Part shown: positions 36,236-44,780 of the stretch, piece by piece
Layout of the letters: the number at the start of each line of letters is the position of its first letter
Position numbering within the stretch: position 1 is the stretch's first letter
Source: Nitrospiraceae bacterium
Lineage (GTDB): Bacteria; Nitrospirota; Nitrospiria; Nitrospirales; UBA8639
Assembly: GCA_020632595.1 (NCBI GenBank)
Contig: JACKFF010000009.1
Location: 62,001 to 126,000 of the forward strand
Direction of reading: 5' to 3'
Length of the DNA stretch: 64,000 bases
Program-made: the position numbers and the translations under genes
Notes under the pieces: model-generated
What the model saw: only the letters and a program-made list of their open reading frames with translations
Database searches by the model: none
Told to the model about the DNA's origin: nothing

Positions 36236-36418
36236 GGAGAAGCCACGTTCTTGCATCAATTCTTCGACTGCCCGGTAACTGAGGGAGCGTGCGAGGCACC
36301 AACATATGCTTTGCAGAATCATGTCTTACTGAAAATGCCTTTAGAGGAAATGCCTGCCATGATAGGCTCCCCCACTAATAGCCTCAAGGTAACACATCAC
36401 GCTATTTTCGACAGAGCC
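36236..36418 (-). pseudogene. IS6-family relic 1 (5' end of transposase)
   Basis: The terminal sequence GGCTCTGTCGAAAATAGC (36418 inward) resembles the IS6-family end. Then the frame YHGRHFL, a stop, and MILQSICWCLARSLSYRAVE followed by ELMQERGF match the N-terminus of IS6 transposases (RWYLRYPLSYRDVEEMMAERG type). The rest is replaced by the IS256-type relic near 36240. Its outer end is only 7 bases from the stop codon of the beta-helix gene. Confidence 0.75.
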
Positions 36419-36424
36419 AAAATC

Positions 36425-37714
36425 CTATAATGCCTTGATGTTTAGCCCGGTGGGAGACAAAGGCGGGGTTACATCCTTCTCACTGCCGCTATCTTTGAAG
36501 CTGTCCTGAATGGGCCAGCCCGGATTACTCATGAGGCTTTCCGTCTCATAGGCACCTACGTCGAACGGACCTTGGCGGCTCATTCCATTGAAGTCCTTGT
36601 TCGGAGCATAGGCTGCGTCAGCGGCACCAATCAATGGAGAGCCAGACGCAGGCCAAAAATCCCAGTTGTCGGGGTCCACAAATATACCGCCCGTGCCGAA
36701 ACTATATTGGCGGTTGGAAGAAAAGGTGGCTGCGCTGGGCTGATTTGTGATCGAGCCTCCGTAAAGCACGTTGTTGGCGACGCTAAGACTGGCCGGAATG
36801 TTGCCGCCTCCCCAGCCCCTCAGAGGCATACTTCCCCTCACAGTGTTGTTTACGATGGTCACGTTTCGCATAACCGGAACTTGTTCATGGCTCTGGGTTT
36901 CAAGGGTACCTATATCGATGTTGTTGCGAACGATGGCATCGGCTATGACAACAATGCCTTGCCCGCAATTCCACACCACATTGCCCTCAATGATGTTTGG
37001 GCGATCTATGTTGGCATCCGTAACACCGTATGCCAAGATGCATGGATAGTTTGCGTCGTGAATGACATTGTCTCGAATGATGTTGCCCCAGGAGCCGTAT
37101 TTTATCTCAATGCCATCTCCTTGGCTGCCACGCGTGTCGTGTATCCAGTTTTGTTCAATGATAGAGTTTGAGACCGCGCAACTGGCGTAGTTGCAGCCAA
37201 CATACATACCCTCAGCGGTGCCAGAAGTATTGTAGATATGGTTGTGGCGAACAAAGATAGAATCCATCGAGCTGCGGAAGTTGATACCCACATCGATGTT
37301 GTGAATCTCGTTGTCTTCTATAGAGATGTGATGCGGCCCTCCGCTCAGGTTAATCCCATCACCGTTACCGGTGATTTCGAGGTGCCGAATTGTCACATAG
37401 GTAGCTCCCTCGATGTTGATTGTGTTCTGCGGCGTGGAGCTCACAGGCCGCGTGATCAACGGTCGTGCTTCACCGTTAGCGCCTTTGACAATAATCGGCT
37501 GCGTTTCGGTGCCTTTGGCGCTGATCCGGATACGTGCTCCGGATTCCGAGTACGTGCCTTCGTGCACAATTAGCGTATCCCCTGGACCAAGCGACTCAAA
37601 GGCCCCCTTAAAACTATTGCCGGGAAAGATTTCCTTCACTTCCGCCCAGCTAGTCGCAGTTATAAATACAACAAGGACCGTAAGGTATGTGATTTTTGGG
37701 AAAATGAATCTCAT
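36425..37714 (-). CDS. Secreted right-handed parallel beta-helix protein
   Basis: 429 residues. The signal peptide (ITYLTVLVVFITATSWA, about residues 8-24) is followed by a beta-helix built of repeated NxI/V turns (IEDNEIHNIDVGI, VRHNHIYNTSGT, IEQNWIHDT, IRDNVIHDA, IEGNVVWNC) over about residues 75-330, as in polysaccharide lyases and related glycan-binding proteins. GPGDTLIVHEGTYSES is the typical cap region. Near the end SPLIGAADAAYAPNKDFNG and GPFDVGAYE close the fold, as in many secreted beta-helix proteins. The C-terminus DVTPPLSPTGLNIKAL is shared with the proteins at 40343-41290 and 41311-42663. Likely an EPS-processing or EPS-binding exoprotein; no catalytic residues can be assigned. 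Confidence 0.82.
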   Translation of the reverse strand: MRFIFPKITYLTVLVVFITATSWAEVKEIFPGNSFKGAFESLGPGDTLIVHEGTYSESGARIRISAKGTETQPIIVKGANGEARPLITRPVSSTPQNTINIEGATYVTIRHLEITGNGDGINLSGGPHHISIEDNEIHNIDVGINFRSSMDSIFVRHNHIYNTSGTAEGMYVGCNYASCAVSNSIIEQNWIHDTRGSQGDGIEIKYGSWGNIIRDNVIHDANYPCILAYGVTDANIDRPNIIEGNVVWNCGQGIVVIADAIVRNNIDIGTLETQSHEQVPVMRNVTIVNNTVRGSMPLRGWGGGNIPASLSVANNVLYGGSITNQPSAATFSSNRQYSFGTGGIFVDPDNWDFWPASGSPLIGAADAAYAPNKDFNGMSRQGPFDVGAYETESLMSNPGWPIQDSFKDSGSEKDVTPPLSPTGLNIKAL

Positions 37715-37824
37715 AGTAGGGCCTCAAATATTAGAAATTATAACCGTCCCTTTTTCCTTCGCAGCAAGCGAGTGGACTTGCATCGTTTCCTTAGACATGC
37801 GGCCGAGTTTTGTCATCTGATGCG

Positions 37825-38560
37825 CCTATTCTATTGGGCTGCTATTGTCCAGATGTTGATGGCGTCTCGTCCGATTAGACACCACCTCCCTATCATCGAA
37901 GCTTTCTGGTCGCGCCGCTTTACGGGTTTTAACGATTGGGCGACGGATTTTCTTCTTCTTCCGGCTTCCGCAGAAGCCCCTACCGCCGCATGCTCGTAAT
38001 CCTCCCCTCGGCGGCTCCTGCAGGGAAACACCCATACGCCTGGCAGAATCGCTTCCATACATCGTTACGTAACGGCGCCCTCGGATATGAGTGGATTCTC
38101 TCGACAGGCTCGGGCGGGCGTCGCCCCACTGTCAGCAATACGGCGTCCACCCCCAGCTTCTTGGCCAACCTCGCCTTCATCGACCCACCAATAATCCTCC
38201 GCGCATCAAGAGCCATCACCCCCGCCCGGTAGAGCCCCCTTCGTCGGGCCGAATAGAGACACGGTCGGTCCCCCATGCCCAATCCGGTCTGTCCACCGTA
38301 CCCGGTTGCCCCCATTGATTCGGGGCGGCCACGGCCGGCTTGATGTCGCCACCCCCTGGCGGCTTGGAGCCGCGGTGCGCGCGGATCTTCTTGTGGCGCT
38401 TCATGAGCTTGCCCAGGCAATGGTTGCTCACGCACTCACTGACCTCACGCAGATCGCCGAGTACGCAAGGGCACTATCGCGGTGGCCCCTTACCTCATGC
38501 GCTCGCCAAATCAGACCCCACAGGCAATCATCCTCTTGCGACCGCTGAAACGGGGGCGTT
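37825..38560 (-). pseudogene. IS3 OrfB relic
   Basis: Broken frames on the minus strand rebuild an IS3 integrase: SNHCLGKLMKRHKKIRAHRG (38369-38428), VDRPDWAWGTDRVSIRPDEG near 38295 (the position of the first catalytic aspartate), YRAGVMALDARRIIGGSMKA (38178-38237), and a C-terminus GFCGSRKKKKIRRPIVKTRK followed by VVSNRTRRHQHLDNSSPIE (37829-37975). Frameshifts, substitutions in conserved positions and no clear ends show an old relic of a type different from the other IS3 elements here. Confidence 0.75.
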
Positions 38561-38699
38561 CCACTCTCGCATAATATCCACGTCCGGAACTCCTCCATCG
38601 CTTCCCCCCATCACCAACCGCGTCTCCCGACTCGATACCTTGCGTGACCGCCTCTTGTTTGCACTCCTCGGCACCTCGCTCCTTCGTCCTACCGTACCC

Positions 38700-39209
38700 T
38701 CCCAGGCTGTCAATGAAACGAGCAGCCGTTCCTCTCCCGATTCGGAGAAAGTCAAATTTCCGTTTTCATTAATAGGCCTCTTTAAAAAACGTAAGGAGTC
38801 CTGTGTATCTTGTTTGGCTGTTAAGGAAATGTCGTTCATCTACCCTTTATTATTATCGAGGCTTCGAAAATAATAGATCCATCTGCCTTTCACTTTGGTA
38901 TATGTTTCAGCCATTCTCCATCAAATGGAAACGCGTTTCCATTAAAATCTCAAGTTTCCAGTTGTGTGCAGAGTACCGGAGGACTCAGCGATTAATGGTG
39001 CTATGCTCAATAGAGAACCCACATTCATGCATCAATTTTTCGATGTCTTATTAACTGGGGCAGACTGCAGATATCAGCGTATGGATTGTAGATTCATGCG
39101 TTTCTAGAAAAATGGAAACCTTTAAAGTTTATTGTTAGCATAATGAGCTCCCCCTCAAATGGCGCAGGGTAACAACTCAAGTTAGTTTCGACTTAGTTCC
39201 GACAGAGCC
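38700..39209 (-). pseudogene. IS6-family relic 2
   Basis: The outer end GGCTCTGTCGGAAC (39209 inward) is followed by a decayed transposase: MNLQSIR near 39100, MHECGFSIEHSTINR near 39025-38985, RMAETYTKVKGRWI near 38910-38875 (with a catalytic aspartate position changed: DETY to AETY), then FRSLDNN and ISLTAKQDTQDSLRFLKRPI near 38825. It is homologous to relic 1 (36236-36418), including the non-coding stretch inside the end (GGGGGAGC...). The 3' part is lost. Confidence 0.72.
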
Positions 39210-40342
39210 GAAATTTCTCATTTGGCCTTTTACGTACAAACACTGTATTATAAAGCATGCAGTATATTTAGAATTCCTACACCAATATTTCATGATATTT
39301 TTTTAACCCAACTCACAATTAGGAAGAACGCTCCTCGTTTTCGTATCATCGGCAATAAATAGGTTTTCCCCAATAGTGCCTTGTCAGGCTAAAAAAATAA
39401 GATTCCCTGTCCCTTGCAAGTGCGGCACCGAAAGTTTCGTCTTCCATGGTCGAGGCCTGTTATCTTGCTCGAGGGGCAAACGCTCAAAAAGATTGCGGAC
39501 CTTGTCTGAACGGAGAGAATTGGCCCCTCTTTTCCTAGCGAAAATGCGCCCATCGAATAAGTCCATTCAGGATTTTTTGAGTCCTTTTGGTACCCCCCCT
39601 CACCTACCGAAGCGAAACCCGGCTTCACAAAAAACCACGTTATCCGAGAATCGGGAGGAAAAGTGCGATGCATTAACCGAGCGGCGTTTTCGATGAAAAA
39701 ACCCCAACTAAGATTAATCCTACATATACTAAACCTCTAAGACCAAAACCATAAGTTCTTAATGATCCCCCCTTTCCCCAGCTTCACAATGGCTCAATTC
39801 TTGCTTGAATAATAATTCTATATTCTCTGTCCTGAAGGACAGTAAATTGTCCCCAAAACCTTATGAGTATCCTTTCTTTGCTCCGTCGGCAAAGCAACAT
39901 AAGGATTATGCCAAGGAGGCAGGAGACAAAATGAAGGCGTTCTTCTTTCTAGTACCCTCTGTAGTGATCTGGAAAGACATCTCAGGAGATTTTTTCAATT
40001 TGAAAACCCTATAAAAAATTTTCTTACCGTTAATCCTGTAGAGTTTCGAAACCAACAAGAACATTGGTTTTTTTTAGAAGCAGTGTTTCGACAAAACCTG
40101 TCCCTAAATCTGACACAATGACCCTATTTGTCATGTTAAACGGACACTCTCTACTGAAAATTCCCCCTCAGATTGCGGCGGATTTTTTATCCAGCTAAAG
40201 AAATTCTTTATTTCACCGACATCAAAGAAGTTACGGAGAGGTGCCTTAAGAGGTAACTTGCAACCCCCGAAAGACCTCTGTTCAGAGAAAAAACAGAATC
40301 TCCCCAAGCCATTTGATGATAATTACCAAAGGGAGGAAAACC
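39210..40342. other. 1.1-kb intergenic region
   Basis: No recognisable gene. A + strand frame at 39376-39696 lacks a ribosome-binding site and family resemblance. The region is AT-rich towards the right and should hold the promoter of the two + strand secreted-protein genes. I see no convincing sigma-54 or sigma-70 box and no known riboswitch fold. Confidence 0.45.
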
Positions 40343-41290
40343 ATGTACCAAAAATGTGAAAAATTTAAAGGAAATACAGTTTATATAATATTAATCGGTC
40401 TATGGTGCAACCTTTTTTTAGTGACCCCACAAATAGGCTTGGGGACGGCTTTGGGAGAGACCAGTACGGGTCTCGACTTCCCAGGGAGTGACGCTGTACC
40501 CAACTCAACAACCATGCGCTTTAAGTTTACCAATCCCCAAAACAACGGTCTCCCAATTTACGGACCAGGGGGGAATGGCCTTACCTACATCTGGCGTGCC
40601 TACCCAAGACAACAATCGGGGTACTATACAGCGTTTTTCTGGGGAAATGATGATGGGCGTGGCGATCTCAGCACATTCTTGTGGACAAGTAACGGCGGAG
40701 CCGATTCTTATTATGGGGCTCACCCATATCCCCAAAATCCGCCAAACGGCAATACACACAATTGGGAAGTTTCCGTGGAACAGCAGGATTTCACAAACGG
40801 TGCGGTGGTGTATAACCGCTGGCACACCCAAGCGCTCCGCGTCTGGGCAGACGCGAACGGTAACAAGCACCATGAGTTCTATTGGGACCTCCCGAATATT
40901 GATTCCAGTCATGTGGTTACCCGTACCTCACCACCCGATTGGGGTAACGTCAATCCTCCTGCTCCAGCGCTAACCTGGGGGGATGCGCCGTGGCAACCCG
41001 GCAACGAGGTGTGGAACGGTATCCTTCGTGGCATACAAGTCTACTCGAGTCTCTTGACCAAGAATGAGATGTTGAGCGAAGCCAATGCCCCACTTTCTAC
41101 TGCCGCTGGCGCCAACACTATTTGGTATCTGAACATGAACCCGACACCGACAGATATCTCAGATAAGAGCGGGAAGGGTCATCATCCATCATGGGTGGGC
41201 AGTAAACGTCCTGCGCTCTATTCTGATACTAATTCATCCGACACTACCCCTCCCGCTCCACCAACAGGTCTTCAGATTCAATTACAATAA
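40343..41290 (+). CDS. Secreted LamG/concanavalin-like protein
   Basis: 315 residues from the ATG at 40343, preceded by GGGAGGAAAACC; an ATG at 40313 is less well placed. The signal peptide is TVYIILIGLWCNLFLVTPQI and following residues. The rest looks like a concanavalin-type jelly-roll, with tryptophan-rich strands (YYTAFFWGNDDGRGDLSTFL, WHTQALRVWADANGNKHHEF) and ILRGIQVYSSLLTKNEMLSE near residue 240, a typical LamG-fold helix. DKSGKGHHPSWVG is the usual closing motif of such domains. The C-terminus is DTTPPAPPTGLQIQLQ, matching two other secreted proteins of the window. Likely binds or cuts a polysaccharide; no catalytic pair could be identified. It forms a two-gene unit with the next gene (20-base gap). 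Confidence 0.78.
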   Translation: MYQKCEKFKGNTVYIILIGLWCNLFLVTPQIGLGTALGETSTGLDFPGSDAVPNSTTMRFKFTNPQNNGLPIYGPGGNGLTYIWRAYPRQQSGYYTAFFWGNDDGRGDLSTFLWTSNGGADSYYGAHPYPQNPPNGNTHNWEVSVEQQDFTNGAVVYNRWHTQALRVWADANGNKHHEFYWDLPNIDSSHVVTRTSPPDWGNVNPPAPALTWGDAPWQPGNEVWNGILRGIQVYSSLLTKNEMLSEANAPLSTAAGANTIWYLNMNPTPTDISDKSGKGHHPSWVGSKRPALYSDTNSSDTTPPAPPTGLQIQLQ

Positions 41291-41310
41291 GAACAGGAGA
41301 ATCTTCTATT

Positions 41311-42663
41311 ATGGAAAAAATAAATGGATCAATGGTTGCTCGGCTACTTTTTTTTGCGGTTTCTCTTTCTTTTTTTAATGGTGAATCCGTCCACGCTTTA
41401 CCGTCTTTTCCTGGAGCAGAAGGCTTTGGCACGCAAACCCCAGGCGGGCGAGGAGGCCCAGTCCTAGTGGTGACCAACCGTAATTCTTCCGGTCCCGGCT
41501 CTTTTCGGCAAGCCATGTTGACCACCGGACCGAGAATAATCGTTTTTCGGGTTTCAGGTGTAATTGACTTAGGCGGCCCAATCCAGTTGACAGAGGCCCA
41601 TAGTAACGTGACGGTTTTGGGACAGAGTAGCCCTGGCGGCATCACTTTCATTAATGGGTCCATTGGAAACTATCAAACCAATGTTCATGACGTAATCATC
41701 CGGTTCATTCGTATGCGCGCGCAGGCAGAGGACACCATCGCCTTTAATCCCGTGTACAATCTGGTTATCGATCATTCCGACTTTTCGGGGGCGGCGGACG
41801 AAACGTTCGACATAGACGCCAGTCACGATTATACCGTGCAATGGTCGACAATTCTGAACAGCATGAGTGGAGCCAACAGCCAAAATTACGGCATCCTCCT
41901 TGCGTACCGGCCGACCAACAACATTTCGTTTCACCACAACTTCAGTGCGCACCACTTTAACCGCTGCGGCGCCAATATCCATTGGGCTGGCGGAGGGTCT
42001 GTGCCAGCGGGTGGTGCAAATCTCGACATCCGCAACAACATTTTCTATAACTGCGCGTTTCAGCAGATTTATCGGCAGGAGCTTCCGCCTGCCGAAGGGG
42101 TGAACTATAACTTGATTGGCAACTATGCCAAGAGCGGGCCCAACACCCCCGCGAACTCCATGATGTTTGGATTGGATGGAACGATTTACATGAACGACAA
42201 CTTATACCCGGGTCAGTCCATTATGTCCGTCTACTCAAATCCCACCTATCTCACAAAGCCCCATTCCTTTCCTTCAATCACTACGACCTCCGCTCTTAAG
42301 GCCTATGACGATGTGTTCACCTGGGTCGGCTCCTGGCCCCGGGACGCCATGACAACCCGCACCATCAATGAGGCCAAGGCAGGCACCGGCACCCTTGGCA
42401 AATTGAATGACCCGTTGAATACCAACACGGGCCCTGCCCCGCCTTCTGACTCCGACGGGGACGGTATCCCCGATGGATGGGAATCCTCTCACGGACTGAA
42501 TTCGAGCAACGCCCAAGACTCCCGACAAATTCATTCCAGCGGTTACGCTCACATAGAAGTCTATTTGAACGAAGTGGCTCAGCAGATAACTGGGCAAATT
42601 CCTAATCCTACAGACACTACCCCCCCAGCCGCACCCAGCGGGCTGGATGTGCGGACTTTTTGA
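41311..42663 (+). CDS. Secreted pectate-lyase-like protein
   Basis: 450 residues with a signal peptide (ARLLFFAVSLSFFNGESVHA, about residues 10-29) and the opening FPGAEGFGTQTPGGRGG of the pectate lyase superfamily. The beta-helix runs to about residue 340: NVTVLGQSSPGGITFINGS, VIIRFIRMRAQAEDTIAF, LVIDHSDFSGAADETFDI, ISFHHNFSAHHFNRCGANIH. The SDSDGDGIPDGWESSHGLNS segment (about 383-402) is a calcium-binding thrombospondin type 3-like repeat. The C-terminus is DTTPPAAPSGLDVRTF. It has a ribosome-binding site (AGGAGA) and lies 20 bases after the LamG-like gene. It probably cleaves or trims an acidic polysaccharide, perhaps the organism's own EPS; the substrate is unknown. Confidence 0.82.
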   Translation: MEKINGSMVARLLFFAVSLSFFNGESVHALPSFPGAEGFGTQTPGGRGGPVLVVTNRNSSGPGSFRQAMLTTGPRIIVFRVSGVIDLGGPIQLTEAHSNVTVLGQSSPGGITFINGSIGNYQTNVHDVIIRFIRMRAQAEDTIAFNPVYNLVIDHSDFSGAADETFDIDASHDYTVQWSTILNSMSGANSQNYGILLAYRPTNNISFHHNFSAHHFNRCGANIHWAGGGSVPAGGANLDIRNNIFYNCAFQQIYRQELPPAEGVNYNLIGNYAKSGPNTPANSMMFGLDGTIYMNDNLYPGQSIMSVYSNPTYLTKPHSFPSITTTSALKAYDDVFTWVGSWPRDAMTTRTINEAKAGTGTLGKLNDPLNTNTGPAPPSDSDGDGIPDGWESSHGLNSSNAQDSRQIHSSGYAHIEVYLNEVAQQITGQIPNPTDTTPPAAPSGLDVRTF

Positions 42664-42999
42664 TTCCCTTCGCAATCGGCTAATTTTTTGGGGCGGAGGT
42701 GAAAGTGGCATCAAATAAATGTTCGTCGAACTAGGCTTTCGCAATGACTAGCGGGAAAAATGTCTAGCAGGAAAAGACTATATTTGCGATTTCCACAGTC
42801 CCTGGCCATGGGGCACGAATGAAAATACCAACCGGTTGCTTCGGCAGTATTTTCCCAAGGGAACGGGTTTGGCGAGGTACGCACAGCGGACATAGAAAAA
42901 ATGGCCCTACGAGTGAATCAGGGCCCTCGTAAAACATTAGCGCTTCAGACACCAGTGGAGACACTACAAACCAATGTCGCAATGACGGGTCGAACTCAA

Positions 43000-43190
43000 T
43001 GCCGTTTTTTTTAAGATTTCTTTCTCCATCTTCAGGCCCTTATTTTTCGCCTTGAGTCGACGAAGTTCTTCCTGTTCGCCTGTCAATCGACCATTGCCTT
43101 GAAAGATTTGCCCTCTCTAGCTTGAGCCTCTTTGACCCATCGCCCCGGCAGAGAGAGGTGGCCCCAGTTTTTTGAACGACGCAATGGTTG
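43000..43190 (-). pseudogene. IS3 OrfA fragment
   Basis: Shifted frames read RWVKEAQAREGKSF, then LTGEQEELRRLKAKNKGLKM followed by EKEILKKTA (43020-43095), the coiled-coil tail of an IS3 OrfA different from its neighbour. An end-like sequence AGTGGAGACACTAC lies at 42967-42980. The rest of this element is missing. Confidence 0.65.
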
Positions 43191-43217
43191 TCGATAAGTG
43201 GATCGCTCCCGGTTGAG

Positions 43218-43997
43218 TTAAGCTGCTTTGATAGGCAGCGGGTTATCAACATACTTCTGATCCGGCGTCTTACCTCCATGGCTCGAATGAGGGCGCCGGC
43301 TATTATAGAACCGAAAATAGCGAGTGAGTCCTGCGTGTGCCGCAGCGACTGACTCATAGGCATGGAGGTACACCTCTTCGTATTTCACCGATCGCCAGAG
43401 GCGTTCGACAAAAATATTGTCCCGCCACGCCCCTCGACTATCCCTACTCAGGCGAATCCCTTGCGCCTTGATAAGCTCGGTAAATGCATGACTCATAAAC
43501 TGACTGCCTTGATCGGTATTCATGAAATCTGGGGGTTCATACTGGCTCCGGGCGTCCGCAACGGCGTCGAGGCAGAACTGGACGTCCATAATGATCAATA
43601 CACGCCAGGCTAAGACGCGGCGTGTAGACCAATCCACCACGGCCACCAGATAGACAAAGCCTTTGGTCTGTGGGCTGTACGTGATATTCATGGCCCACAC
43701 CTGATTGGCTCGAGTGATCACTAAATCCCGCAACAAATACGGATACACTTTGTGGGTTGGGTGCCGCTGTGTCGTCCGCGGCTTGCGATAGCGTGCTTCT
43801 ACGCCCATCCGTCGCATCAGCGTGGCGACATGCTTGCGTCCAACTAGCAAGTCTTCCTCCCGCAAGAGCTCCCGGAGCATCCGGGCCCCGGCAAAGGGCC
43901 ATGCCAGATGTAACTGGTCAATCCGGTTCATGAGCCGCTGGTCCACTTCAGAGACCGGCTTAGGCTGATAATACATACTGCCACGACTTACCCCCAA
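43218..43997 (-). CDS. IS3 transposase OrfB, first catalytic Asp replaced by Asn
   Basis: 259 residues, full length for this subgroup. The N-terminal HTH_21 part (WPFAGARMLRELLREEDLLV) and the integrase core are complete. Where relatives read WAMDITYIP, this protein has WAMNITYSP (about residue 105, AAT codon), so the first residue of the DDE triad is lost. The second (FMNTDQGSQF) and third (WRDNIFVERLWRSVKYEE) are kept. It is therefore probably catalytically dead, although the frame is open. It overlaps the remains of OrfA upstream. Confidence 0.82.
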   Translation of the reverse strand: MGVSRGSMYYQPKPVSEVDQRLMNRIDQLHLAWPFAGARMLRELLREEDLLVGRKHVATLMRRMGVEARYRKPRTTQRHPTHKVYPYLLRDLVITRANQVWAMNITYSPQTKGFVYLVAVVDWSTRRVLAWRVLIIMDVQFCLDAVADARSQYEPPDFMNTDQGSQFMSHAFTELIKAQGIRLSRDSRGAWRDNIFVERLWRSVKYEEVYLHAYESVAAAHAGLTRYFRFYNSRRPHSSHGGKTPDQKYVDNPLPIKAA

Positions 43998-44039
43998 GGC
44001 GTGAGCTTGTTTCGTAATGGATAACTGGTGCGGGCGGTC

Positions 44040-44340
44040 AATCGGCTTGCGCTCAGCACGCCCGCTTTGGTGAGCGCAGTTTCTAAAAAATCATTTTCCA
44101 ACGTCAACTCACCAATCTTGCATGAAGGCTTTTCACATCAACCGGGGCTGGAGGTGACTCTCCTCCCTCAAACACCCCTGCCGCACGTTCCAGCAGCAAG
44201 GTCTTCTATTGGGTGGTTTGATTCGGGTGGACATCAAATCGTTGGGCCAGTTCGGCTAGGGTTCGCTCACCCTTGATCGCGGCCAAGGCCACTTTGGATT
44301 TAAACGCAGGCGAATGATTCCGTCGAGGTCGTCTTGCCAT
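44040..44340 (-). pseudogene. IS3 OrfA of the same element
   Basis: The gene starts at 44340 with MARRPRRNHSPAFKSKVALA and continues AAIKGERTLAELAQRFDVHP and NQTTQ. An in-frame stop replaces the expected tryptophan (relatives: NQITQWK). Further frame breaks follow in the coiled-coil part near 44110. Without it no OrfAB fusion can form. Confidence 0.8.
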
Positions 44341-44399
44341 GGCCTACACTCCTTTCAGCAGTGGCGCTATCATGCCACAGTTGGCGGAGCGTCTCCACT

Positions 44400-44780
44400 T
44401 AGCCCGCTGTTCAGTTTCTTGGGACCGCCTCTATTAGATGGATATGCTATTTATTTCACTGTTAATTTTGACGATGACATCTTCTTTTCGACGCACCCTA
44501 TAGGCTTAAATACGAGTTGGGCCGGAAGGTTACTAAGTGTAGAACAAAGAAATTTAGGAAAAAGTCAGTCTTTCGAGTTCAATATGAACATTGAAGACAT
44601 AAGTGATCCGAACTCCTGTCGCTGGTCGATTAACTAGCGAGGCGTGGAATAACCAACTATCATGATTGATGCCACTCGAAGGACAATTCCTTCTGGTTCA
44701 ATCCATGAAGAGACTATCTCCCTTGCTCAAGGTACAATCTAAGCAAACGACGGCCTTCACAACACTAGTTTGTCAACATT
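44400..44780. other. Intergenic region downstream of the GT2 gene
   Basis: No gene or known element recognised. A short + strand frame (44314-44637) begins inside the IS3 element and has no family resemblance. Confidence 0.4.

Larger units (their letters stand above)
34000..36270 (+). pseudogene. IS256-type (mutator) transposase relic, interrupted by an IS3 element
   Basis: Shifted-frame fragments rebuild a mutator-type transposase. These are GSDQLAGQRHPLFLRRVHHK (34163-34222), LQKRLLYGIFCRNYKVAAAA (34285-34344), and VVTMYLDGMQFAEM with the first catalytic aspartate, followed by VITDDSKGLQAAVRKAFG with the second (34453-34700). After the IS3 insertion (34705-35935) the gene resumes at HLAVIQRCEWHKREHVEKHF (35944-36003). 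Near 36110-36230 it ends with LTLHRLEMLGSFKTTNCLES, which holds the third acidic residue. Multiple frameshifts and the insertion make it dead. It is a different IS256 subtype from the intact element at 47531-48889. Confidence 0.8.
43197..44399 (-). mobile_element. IS3-family element with decayed orfA and mutated orfB
   Basis: The ends AAGTGGATCGCTCCC (43197 inward) and AAGTGGAGACGCTCCG (44399 inward) form an inverted repeat. It contains an orfA with a stop and frame breaks and a full-length orfB with a catalytic substitution. No target duplication is seen. Confidence 0.8.

Noticed and set aside
39376..39696. 106-codon + strand frame and overlapping minus-strand frame
   Set aside because: Both readings lack start signals and family motifs; they are probably mutual shadows in non-coding DNA.
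39840..39960. Possible cyclic-di-GMP riboswitch upstream of the secreted-protein genes
   Set aside because: Some GGCAAAGC-like text is present, but the conserved GEMM core and pairing arms could not be found.
36425..42663. PEP-CTERM sorting signal on the three secreted proteins
   Set aside because: No VPEP motif, no C-terminal membrane helix and no basic end; the shared tail is of another kind.
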